Assembly: GCA_977006965.1 (NCBI GenBank)
Contig: OZ345355.1
Location: forward strand, 1 to 64,000
Length of the DNA stretch: 64,000 nt
Direction: 5' to 3'
DNA from: Phymatolithon calcareum
Taxonomy: Eukaryota > Rhodophyta > Florideophyceae > Hapalidiales
The notes below the pieces were generated by a model. The model was not told the DNA's origin and searched no databases. It was given only the letters and a program-made list of their open reading frames with translations. Position numbers and translations under genes: made by a program. The number at the start of each line of letters is the position of its first letter. Position 1 is the first letter of the stretch. This document shows, piece by piece, positions 8,901-16,974 of the stretch.

Positions 8901-10649
8901 ATGTTTGCCCACATGAAGGACCCCGCCGGGACTACCGCTCGCACTCCCGTAGTCATTATCGGCTACGAGGACCCTCTCTTCCGCAATGAACTCAACGTAC
9001 CTCCCTCTTCTCAGTTCTCGCGATGGGCTTCCGATGCAGAGCATTTCATGATGCCGCTCCGCGTACACGTTTTCAAGATCAAGACGAAGAATCCGTTTCG
9101 TATCGGAACGGGGTTCACTGGTATTCTCGGCGTCCTGAACAACGCGCTCATCATCAGCTCTCCAGCTTTTCAGGATACTAAGCTCGACATCACTACAAGC
9201 GAGGCGATGAACAGGGAGCTCTTCACTCGTGCTCAAGTGCAAGGCCCTGTCCACTCAGTGCCGTTCATCGAGTTCAACCGCCCCGATGGCGCCGACTTTC
9301 CCATCTACAAGATAGTCTGGACGAGGCTGAACAAGAAGACCGTCGAGAAAAGCGTTGCCGACAAGATTTGGATCGGCTCTTTGCTCATGCAACATGCCGT
9401 ACCCACAACTCTGGCTGTAAACGCGCTATACGGGTATTCCCTATCGCCGGGCTCATACCAACCTCTTGAGAAACCGGAAGGTCCAAAAATGAAAGTCCCC
9501 AGCCAAGTGACCAATATGGTCTGGATCTGGTACCCAGAATACCGCCCTTCAAACCTCGTCTCATTCATGACTACTCTCTCCAACGTAAAGTTGAACAAGG
9601 ACGACACCACCGCGTTCTTAAACATACTACCTGTCGTGAGTGGGTTGTATCGCGCCAACATCTCCAATCATACCAATGTTGGTGGTATGGAAAAGCTCCT
9701 CATCACGTACGACGACAACCCCCACAATCCCATGGCTGCAGACGCGTACATCGACGAGTCCGGTACGCGTGACTTGCCGAAAGCCTGGTTAGATCCTGCC
9801 CACGAGGACCGTCTTCGACTGTACACCTCACTACCGGCTTCTACTCTCGACAAATGCACGGGCTATGAGGCTTACGGATTTGAGGGAATGAACTCGATGA
9901 ACTGGGCTTTTGTTCTCCCCTACACTAAAGCCGAGAACACTCCATCCGCCTACGGCCCTGTCCGTTCTGCTGTTCCATCAGGGACCGCCCCCAGCGCGCT
10001 ATTCACTCCCATCCTTCTCGAGAAAGGTGACACCCTCCACCGTGTGTCAAACGGTCTTCTCAGGGATTCTCTCCAGTGCAAGCGTGGACTCTTGAACTTC
10101 GACAGCTACAAAACTCAGGCTCTCTTTCCGTCTGAGCTCGTTATTCCCGAGTCGTCTTCCGCTCAATCTGAAGACAACAACAAGCCTCGCGTAACCAGGG
10201 GAAAGCAAGTTGTCCGTACTAAGACTTCCACACCCCCTCCGGAGTCCAGTCCAGGCAGTCCAGGCAGTCCAAAGGTGACCATATCTTCTCCGGTTCCACC
10301 AGGGACTCCTCCTACTCCCAAAAAAATGACCTTGAAAAAGCCCACTGGCTCCACTCCCATGAAGCTAAAGGACACTCCTGACAACAGCGAGAGCGAGAAT
10401 GACAGCGGTGAAGACGAAAGTAGCAGCGAAGATGAAGCTACCGCTACCATTGTCAAAGTCAAAAAGGAGGTCGACAGTGGAACGTCTAACAAGTCCAAGG
10501 ACTCGGCGCCAAAGTCCTCCAATGCAAGTGCTCCGGGGTCCTCGAAAGGCATTCCCTCGGAGACCTCTTCTCCTCGCCCTCAAAAAGCTGAAAAGAGGAA
10601 AGCATCCGGAGGTGATGGGAAAGACAGGCGCACGAAGCAGAAAAAATAG
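8901..10649 (+). CDS. Orphan 582-residue protein with charged, disordered tail
   Basis: This is the cleanest long ORF in the window, with no break. Residues 1 to about 410 look globular, with mixed hydrophobic and charged segments and no recognised domain. From about residue 412 the tail is rich in S, P, K, D and E, with a strongly acidic SESENDSGEDESSSEDE stretch near 495-511, a VKVKKE sumoylation-like site, and a very basic end. Such tails are typical of chromatin or DNA-binding proteins. It lies between the SET ORF and the convergent helicase, with its own TATA box and an AATAAA at 10782. The function is unknown. Confidence 0.8.
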   Translation: MFAHMKDPAGTTARTPVVIIGYEDPLFRNELNVPPSSQFSRWASDAEHFMMPLRVHVFKIKTKNPFRIGTGFTGILGVLNNALIISSPAFQDTKLDITTSEAMNRELFTRAQVQGPVHSVPFIEFNRPDGADFPIYKIVWTRLNKKTVEKSVADKIWIGSLLMQHAVPTTLAVNALYGYSLSPGSYQPLEKPEGPKMKVPSQVTNMVWIWYPEYRPSNLVSFMTTLSNVKLNKDDTTAFLNILPVVSGLYRANISNHTNVGGMEKLLITYDDNPHNPMAADAYIDESGTRDLPKAWLDPAHEDRLRLYTSLPASTLDKCTGYEAYGFEGMNSMNWAFVLPYTKAENTPSAYGPVRSAVPSGTAPSALFTPILLEKGDTLHRVSNGLLRDSLQCKRGLLNFDSYKTQALFPSELVIPESSSAQSEDNNKPRVTRGKQVVRTKTSTPPPESSPGSPGSPKVTISSPVPPGTPPTPKKMTLKKPTGSTPMKLKDTPDNSESENDSGEDESSSEDEATATIVKVKKEVDSGTSNKSKDSAPKSSNASAPGSSKGIPSETSSPRPQKAEKRKASGGDGKDRRTKQKK

Positions 10650-10781
10650 AACACATCATCATCATCCAAAGTCAGCGTCTCTTCTCTATCTACAGTAATC
10701 TTTCTCCTCAATTTGCTTTCTGTGCCGAGATGCGACCATTCCGTTACCACTGTCTGTCACCAATAGAGCTGCATTTGTTTC

Positions 10782-10787
10782 AATAAA
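10782..10787 (+). terminator. AATAAA polyadenylation signal of the 582-residue gene
   Basis: AATAAA lies 133 bases after the stop codon in an AT-rich context, at a suitable distance for the 3' end of this gene. Confidence 0.5.
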
Positions 10788-10942
10788 TTTGATTTCATTC
10801 TACTCCTAATGAGAAAAAATACATTGTGGGGAAAAGGCTCTTGCCTTCTGCTCTTCCATTATAAACTGGTTGTGCTCAGATATCGATATTGTATTGTATT
10901 CGGTGGGCGAAGGCGAAATTTTGGTTCACGCACATTCAAATT

Positions 10943-11110
10943 TGGATTCTCCGCCAGAGATCTTCAGATCTCTGCCGTGGAGACTAAATTTATCACACTT
11001 TTTAATATCTTACGTTTCAGTTCTACAACATCAACGTTCGTCTCATACTTTCCCATATTACAGTTGTCATACTTTTAGGTTCTACACCAGAGATCTCAGA
11101 TCTCTCACGT
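10943..11110. repeat. AGATCT palindrome pair between convergent genes
   Basis: CAGAGATCTTCAGATCTCTG at about 10955-10974 and AGAGATCTCAGATCTCT at about 11089-11105 lie in the gap between the 582-residue gene and the 3' end of the helicase. The second copy is preceded by TTCTACACC, as at 4874. Here the sites are downstream of both genes, so they are not simply promoter elements. Confidence 0.55.
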
Positions 11111-11192
11111 AAACTAAACATTTTCTTATCATATTACTCAAAACTACCAAACTACCAATTCACACATATTCATAGAAACATTGCCCATCACG

Positions 11193-11198
11193 TTTATT
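11193..11198 (-). terminator. Polyadenylation signal of the helicase gene
   Basis: TTTATT on the plus strand reads AATAAA on the minus strand, 24 bases past the helicase stop codon. Confidence 0.4.
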
Positions 11199-11221
11199 AC
11201 AATTGCTTTCCTATTCCCTAT

Positions 11222-14200
11222 TCAAATATCAAAGTACTTCAGCTTCAAATGCTTGTGCGCCCATTCCATAGCTTCGAATATTCCTGCTTCATCTTCAACA
11301 TTGTCGTTCGCCAGCCAATCCGCAAACTCTGTCGCACTTCTAATCCTCTGTCTCCGCTCTATCGGCACAATCTCCAGCAGCGATTCTCGCGTTGCCGTAT
11401 TTCGATAGCAAAGCATCACAAACTTGGTGCACGCCTCGAAGGGACATGCTAATGCTCTCCCAAATTCACTAGGCAAGTGAATATTCCGCCCATTCACCGC
11501 TTCAATAAAGCATCGACGGCAACGTGTCTTTCCTGTCCCTTGAACAGATGGTAGTACTTTGCAGTCCTTAATACGATGCCCCGGCTGCAAACACCGTACG
11601 CATACCAACTTGATTTGACGGCACGATGCCAAATTACACATCTGCACATTCCGGCGGACAAGCGTCGCATATTCTTTCGGATGAAACATATAGTCTCTAG
11701 AGGTGCAAGCGTCGAAGAGGCACGCCGCACAATACTTTGACTGTTCCTTACCCCACTTCCTCATTCGAATAGTCTGCTCCTCCGACTCACGCTGTGCCAG
11801 TGCTCGCTTCCTATGAGCACGCTTCAGCTCAGTCTCCGACGGACGCTTGCTTCCACAGACGGTCACAGATCTGCATCCCAGCGCTCGTTCTCTTGATTCG
11901 CCCGCTCTTTGCCTGCACACGTCGCAAGCCTCAGTCCCGTTCCCCCGCTCCATGCATGTAGGGTACTGTTCCAATCCTTCCATTGTTTCCTCGATGCCAA
12001 CTCGCCTGCACCGTGACTTGTTCCTGGCCCACTCTTCAAAGTTTCCTGCTCCTTCAATTGGCTCTGTCACGTTCCCTGCTGACGCTCGAGTTAAATGACC
12101 ACCATGGAACAGAACGGTAACATATGCCGCCTTCCCATCTCGACCTCCATGACCGCACGCTTGCCACAACTCGATCAATGATCTTGACCCTCCCGCAATA
12201 ATAACGCTGCGGACGTCAGGCGCATCTGTACCAGTAGAGAATCCATCCGTCGCCACAATAACAGTAAGCTTGTCCGGCTTGGCTAGCTTCCCCATCGACT
12301 GTGATTCATTCCGATGCTCCGTCTTCATCTTGCTGTGGTACATCAGCACATTTACGTGCTGATACTTTTGCCTCTTCAACGTTTCCACAACGAGATGCAC
12401 GTCCGCTATCGTTAGGCACACAATCAAACACTTGGCTCCGAATTCCTTGCGCTTCTCTATCAATGCCGCTCGTCGAGCTCTTGCAGACGCAAGGCGGACT
12501 TGAATCACAATTCCCTTCTTCAGCGTGTCCATCTTGCTGCCTTCGAGATCCAGAACATTAATTACAAGATTCGGTCGACAAGGGTCACCTCGGATAACTT
12601 CCAGACCATCTCGTTCGACTCCACAAATACGTGCAATGCGCACAAGCATCGTCTCTTGTGCAGTCGCCGTTAGCAGTACCCGCTGTCCTTTCCATCCCAC
12701 CGCTCCCACCGTCTGCAATCGCACCATGCACTCCCGGTATTCACGTGAAAACAGAGGTATGTGCGCCTCGTCAATGACAATACGGTTCAAATTGCCTGCT
12801 TGACTCAAACGATTCAAAACTCCACTCAACTCCGATAGACCAATCTCCTCCGGCGCAACGAGAAGTACATTTCCAAGTCCATGCACTTCGTCCGCATACG
12901 ACTCCGAACAATGCGCTGTAATACCGGCACGCTCCAAGCGTTCCTTCGTTTCCTGCCGAAGCGCTCTAAGAGGACATACCCACACCGTTACCCCGTGCTC
13001 GTACACAGTCGGTCCCATCACAACTGCCGTCTTCCCGCATCCAGTCGACAGGACAACGGCCACATCACTCCGATTCTCAGAAATCGCCTCCATGGCCTTT
13101 CGCTGCTCGTCCGACCGAAATTCGGCTTGTGGATCCCTCGTCACCTTTCGAAGTGCTTGAAGAGCTTCGAATCGATGCCTTCGTTCGGATGAAATCCCTG
13201 TCGGCTCCACGCTCACGCCATATTGCACAGTTTCTGACGCCTCTTCCTCGAAATCAAGTCGACGACACACACTTTGAGGGGTAATGCTCTGAGACCCGAG
13301 TCGCTGGAGAACAAGGCTCACTATAGACTCCGACATACTCCTCATCACTGCCGGGCTCATGCGTTCATTTCCACTTGCGATCTTCTGACACCCGGACTGG
13401 CCATTCGACACCTCCGGCCCTTCAATCGGTACGCCGAACTGTCCATTGCACACCTCCGCAGTTCCATCCTCCATCTTCCGCAGTCCAAAGTCTTGGTGCC
13501 ACTCGTACGATGCCTGGCGAAACAAGTCCATCTTTTCCTCAGTAGCTCCAGCGGACAGCTCTCCTAGCCGGCCCGTCTGCGCGTAGCTTAATCGCGCCGT
13601 ACGCATCGAATGTCCGGCTTGCAATATGCTTGCTTCGAATGTCCCGTCCAAAGTCTCGTCGTCTTCAAACTCATCCTCACCGGTCCCCATCCGGTAGCAT
13701 CGCCCCATCGCTGACTTTGCTCCTCGCTCCTTCGCATAACCTCTTTGCCAATGCCGGTACAAAGAGAATGTGAATTCAATTTCGTATTGAGCAAACACAC
13801 GCCCTATCTCGCGGGCCACGTCCTCAGCCTCCATCGTCCCTAAACAAACACTGTCTCGAACCAGTGATCGCTTCCGGAGCAGCTGCTCCCCTTCCAAACC
13901 GACCGGTACGGGTACTGACTCGTCTTCTATTCCCGCATGTGCAACGATAACTGGATGCACCAACAAGAAAAACGCTTTAAATAGAAACGAAGTCTCCTTG
14001 TCCAGGTGCCGCGAAATAAAGCACATTGCACCTCGAAGTATTGCTCGCATCTTGTGAAACGTCGGAATAATCATGATTTCGTGCACAACAAAAAAGAATG
14101 CGCACTTCTTACTGTGTGTATTGCGCAGCGACATGCTCCCAAGCTCGGTTCCGCGGCTTGGCGCTCCACCGGACAAATGAACAGTGCACAGCAAGAGTGG

Positions 14201-14275
14201 CACGAGGTCTTTCGCAGCTTGGCACCATGCCCCGAGGTCACAATCCGCTATATCTGCCACAACATTCAACTGCAT
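11222..14275 (-). CDS. RecQ-like superfamily 2 helicase with C-terminal zinc knuckle
   Basis: The 1017-residue ORF has LSTGCGKT (Walker A, 409-416), IDEAH (501-505), LTATA (535-539), a motif V region ATDGFSTGTDAPDV (675-688) and a motif VI-like QACGHGGRDG (705-714). The C-terminus has a CCHC zinc knuckle CVRCLQPGHRIKDC (892-905) among many other cysteines. The first 260 residues (GGAPSRGTELG at 36-46, QAGHS and SYEWHQD later) resemble the region before the helicase core in large fungal RecQ-like and telomere-linked helicases. The frame is open upstream of the ATG to about 14311, where it meets the previous ORF through a run of four G (minus strand); both are probably one gene of about 1590 codons broken by one base. 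Motif VI has H where R is usual. Confidence 0.8.
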   Translation of the reverse strand: MQLNVVADIADCDLGAWCQAAKDLVPLLLCTVHLSGGAPSRGTELGSMSLRNTHSKKCAFFFVVHEIMIIPTFHKMRAILRGAMCFISRHLDKETSFLFKAFFLLVHPVIVAHAGIEDESVPVPVGLEGEQLLRKRSLVRDSVCLGTMEAEDVAREIGRVFAQYEIEFTFSLYRHWQRGYAKERGAKSAMGRCYRMGTGEDEFEDDETLDGTFEASILQAGHSMRTARLSYAQTGRLGELSAGATEEKMDLFRQASYEWHQDFGLRKMEDGTAEVCNGQFGVPIEGPEVSNGQSGCQKIASGNERMSPAVMRSMSESIVSLVLQRLGSQSITPQSVCRRLDFEEEASETVQYGVSVEPTGISSERRHRFEALQALRKVTRDPQAEFRSDEQRKAMEAISENRSDVAVVLSTGCGKTAVVMGPTVYEHGVTVWVCPLRALRQETKERLERAGITAHCSESYADEVHGLGNVLLVAPEEIGLSELSGVLNRLSQAGNLNRIVIDEAHIPLFSREYRECMVRLQTVGAVGWKGQRVLLTATAQETMLVRIARICGVERDGLEVIRGDPCRPNLVINVLDLEGSKMDTLKKGIVIQVRLASARARRAALIEKRKEFGAKCLIVCLTIADVHLVVETLKRQKYQHVNVLMYHSKMKTEHRNESQSMGKLAKPDKLTVIVATDGFSTGTDAPDVRSVIIAGGSRSLIELWQACGHGGRDGKAAYVTVLFHGGHLTRASAGNVTEPIEGAGNFEEWARNKSRCRRVGIEETMEGLEQYPTCMERGNGTEACDVCRQRAGESRERALGCRSVTVCGSKRPSETELKRAHRKRALAQRESEEQTIRMRKWGKEQSKYCAACLFDACTSRDYMFHPKEYATLVRRNVQMCNLASCRQIKLVCVRCLQPGHRIKDCKVLPSVQGTGKTRCRRCFIEAVNGRNIHLPSEFGRALACPFEACTKFVMLCYRNTATRESLLEIVPIERRQRIRSATEFADWLANDNVEDEAGIFEAMEWAHKHLKLKYFDI

Positions 14276-14295
14276 CCATGTAGTGCATTGCCTGA

Positions 14296-16005
14296 CTATT
14301 CCCAGTACCCCGGCGTCGTTTTCTCCACATCATCCACCATCCTGTCACAAGATACAAGAAAATCATTAGGAAGCGCCTTCGATTTCAGCAAAACCTCAAA
14401 GATCTTCTTCCGTAGATCTGCATGCATATTAAGGACAGCGGCTCCAAGCTTGACTCCACTTAGCTCAATTCCCCGAACCATTCCACAGTGTTCGTGAGTG
14501 GGACACTTCCTGTACCTGTTCTCAACAACCTCTTCCGCTCGCACGGTGGCGTATATCGACCGCAAGTCAACAAAAACGGATATTCCGGCCTTGGCCTCCG
14601 GTCCCAGCACCCTTTCCACAGTCTCTTCCACCTCGGCTGTCATCGCTTCTTCCGAGTACTTTCGAATCTCTAGCAGAGCACAGCATGACCCTGCATAGAG
14701 AATAGCCGAAATTATCGGAGACAGTTGGTTTCCTTGCTTAAAGAAGAGCTTGTCCACACTGTCTCCAGCAACACAGAGACATGCAGCAACGGCAGACGCG
14801 AAAAGTCTAGTTCTTCCACGACCAATACTGCTCTCCTGAAAGAGCACTGCATAGAGTAAGCGGTGCACCTTCTCTTGTACAGCTTCACGGTCCGCGTCAG
14901 GCCCGCATGCACATATCAGCTGCTCCGCTGCCATGCATTGCTCCACTGACATTGTGATCTTAGGGTACTTGACTCGATAAAGGTACACACGGCACGCCAC
15001 GAGGAGAATCATGCGTGCATTTCTCGCATACTTCTCCACGGTGCTGTTTCCACCCCTGTCGTTCGGGAGAAATCGAAATCTATTTTTCTTATCCAGAGTA
15101 CCACTTGTTCCAATGGTCAACAATGTCGACCGAAAGCTATCGATTTCTTCAAAAAGCTCTCGAGCTTCGACAAACAGGCCTTCCAGAGAGTCCGATAGAT
15201 GATTTGCAACGGACAAAAGGCGTGCATCATCGCTTGTGGTGGGAAAGCGGACAAGTGACAAAGCATCTTCCATTTCAAGACCTTGACTATCCAGGCGTTC
15301 TTGACATTGCGCAAGGCTCACAAAACTGCTTTTTTCGCGATCGCTAGCAGCACGAATATGAGACCCCGGAACTTGTCCAGGATCATAGGTAGCAACGGCA
15401 TGCATCAGTCTCTCAGAGAACACTATGGACTCCTCATTCTTTTCGGTCGTCGACACCAAAAATAGTTTCTTCGACGCCTTCTTACGCGATAACGACTGAC
15501 AGCGTACGGGCTCTAGACTTCTGCTAGTCATTCTTGAAATCGATGTATTGTGATCTTCCTTGCCATGTAAACGAATTGTTTTAACAGATATGGCGAGGAA
15601 GTCACATAGCGGACACTTAAAAGCCAATACGACAGGTAGACCTTCTATACGTGGAAGCTCTCCGTGACTTGTACCGCCTTGCCAGTATGCTAGACGGAGC
15701 GGGTGCGACATTTTGAAATCAGCCGAGCAGTTTAGTGCACAATGCCACAGATGGAGCGATTCTGCAGATGAGAGGCCATGCCCGCTTCGCTTCAGATGCT
15801 GCAAGAATGATTTCTTTTTGCATGGGATCTCAATCCTGCAAGTCTCCGGTCTCGAACAAATGAACGATGCCGTTGCCACACATGGTCGAATATGGTTCTG
15901 AGCCAACGTTGACAAATCAGATTCACGCAGGTGGGCCATAACGCCACCCTCCATATGGAGGTTGGGAGAAGATTGACAGGATGGTGTGCGAGCATTATCG
16001 GGCAA
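14296..16005 (-). CDS. N-terminal zinc-finger ORF of the same helicase gene
   Basis: The 569-residue ORF has a C2H2-like finger around residue 128 (CPLCDFLAISVKTIRLHGKE), preceded by further cysteine/histidine pairs near 50-95. The rest is helical and acidic-basic mixed, ending DVEKTTPGYWE at the break. Large RecQ-like helicases of fungi often carry C2H2 fingers of this kind before the helicase part, so I read this as exon-like N-terminal sequence of the helicase rather than a separate gene. A TATATATAAA sequence on the minus strand at about 16284-16295 is a possible promoter, some 280 bases upstream. Confidence 0.6.
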   Translation of the reverse strand: MPDNARTPSCQSSPNLHMEGGVMAHLRESDLSTLAQNHIRPCVATASFICSRPETCRIEIPCKKKSFLQHLKRSGHGLSSAESLHLWHCALNCSADFKMSHPLRLAYWQGGTSHGELPRIEGLPVVLAFKCPLCDFLAISVKTIRLHGKEDHNTSISRMTSRSLEPVRCQSLSRKKASKKLFLVSTTEKNEESIVFSERLMHAVATYDPGQVPGSHIRAASDREKSSFVSLAQCQERLDSQGLEMEDALSLVRFPTTSDDARLLSVANHLSDSLEGLFVEARELFEEIDSFRSTLLTIGTSGTLDKKNRFRFLPNDRGGNSTVEKYARNARMILLVACRVYLYRVKYPKITMSVEQCMAAEQLICACGPDADREAVQEKVHRLLYAVLFQESSIGRGRTRLFASAVAACLCVAGDSVDKLFFKQGNQLSPIISAILYAGSCCALLEIRKYSEEAMTAEVEETVERVLGPEAKAGISVFVDLRSIYATVRAEEVVENRYRKCPTHEHCGMVRGIELSGVKLGAAVLNMHADLRKKIFEVLLKSKALPNDFLVSCDRMVDDVEKTTPGYWE

Positions 16006-16264
16006 TTCTATCAGTTCGATAAGAGTGATCCCAACGAGCGCAATACAACCAATACTTTAAACCTCAATCCTCTTCAATATCGAGTATCTGTGCCACAACA
16101 AATCAAATCCGTAACGGATTCTTTTGCGACTCTTCTCGCACATAATTACACAATAAAGATGGTCCAATGTCATTGGTCAAACAGATGCGAGCTCATGCTA
16201 TTCTCGATGGCCGTTCAAAAATCATTTTGAAATACATTCCTTATTTTGGGCTAGGCTGTCAATT

Positions 16265-16974
16265 CAAATTTAGAATCCTATTTTATATATATTTTTCGCC
16301 ACACTCCACGGTTTTCTGCGCACCAACTTCCCGTCCGCGCAGACTTACGCGCTTCATACCATTCGAATGGACTCATTGAGATGAAGACAATGGTACTAAG
16401 CGCAAAACTCTGCGCAAACGGGAAGTTGGTGCGCGGAAAACCGTGGAATTCCGTCAAAAATAAATAAAAATTAGTATCTTACGACTGCTATGCTATCATA
16501 AATTTAGATTCCTATTTTCTAATAATATTTGGGCGACATTTCCCGGGTTCTAGCGCACCATGTTCCCGTTCGCGCACACTTGCGCGCTTGGTACCTTTTG
16601 AAAGCTCTCATCAAGATGCGTCTAATGGTACCAAGCGCGTACGTCTGCGTGAACGGGAACGTGTGCACCAAATTCGCGCGACAGGAGAAAAAATATGTGA
16701 AAAATAGAATTGAGATCTGAGGGGACTGTGAAAGCAAGCAATTTATTTATGTGGCAAAAATCCGAGGTGGCCGGTATGGCGACGCAAAAAATTAGTCAAA
16801 TATAGCTTTGGCCGGTATGGCGCTGATTTACCCATGCGAATCCAGGCTCTATTCGCATACATGCTCATATGGCCTGGAAACCCATAAAATCTCAGCGCCA
16901 TTCCGGCCACATTTCATGTAATACAATTACTTTTTGGCACGTGCGCCATACCGGCCACCCGGAAACTATATAGG
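16265..16974 (+). repeat. Repeat module B (two hairpins, four boxes and TATA-like site)
   Basis: Two hairpins follow each other: arms 16311-16363 with 16389-16441, and arms about 16553-16604 with 16624-16669. All four arms share a TTCCCGT..GCGCA..CTT.CGCGCTT word order, and both hairpins follow an AAATTTAGA.TCCTATTTT segment (16267 and 16501), so the unit is itself duplicated. From 16381 the sequence aligns with module A to the TATA-like site. It lies immediately upstream of the helicase gene. Confidence 0.7.
16769..16956 (+). promoter_or_regulatory. Four-box array, specificity B (GGCCGGTATGGCGC)
   Basis: GGCCGGTATGGCG occurs forward at 16769-16781 and 16810-16822. The reverse form is at 16895-16908 (one change) and 16943-16956. 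Spacings are 41, 85 and 48 bases, and the fourth box starts 18 bases before GGAAACTATATAGG, nearly as in module A. Against box A the core GTAT and the outer GGC and CG are kept while positions 4, 5, 10 and 11 differ in all four copies together. Concerted change of every copy implies that one DNA-binding partner reads them. Confidence 0.65.

Noticed and set aside
10163-10552. 129-codon minus-strand ORF opposite the 582-residue gene
   Set aside because: It mirrors the S/P/D/E tail of the sense gene; the composition is a by-product of the opposite strand.
1271-16974. Long terminal repeats of a retrotransposon
   Set aside because: Modules A and B are direct repeats, but no reverse transcriptase, integrase, primer-binding site or polypurine tract lies between them.
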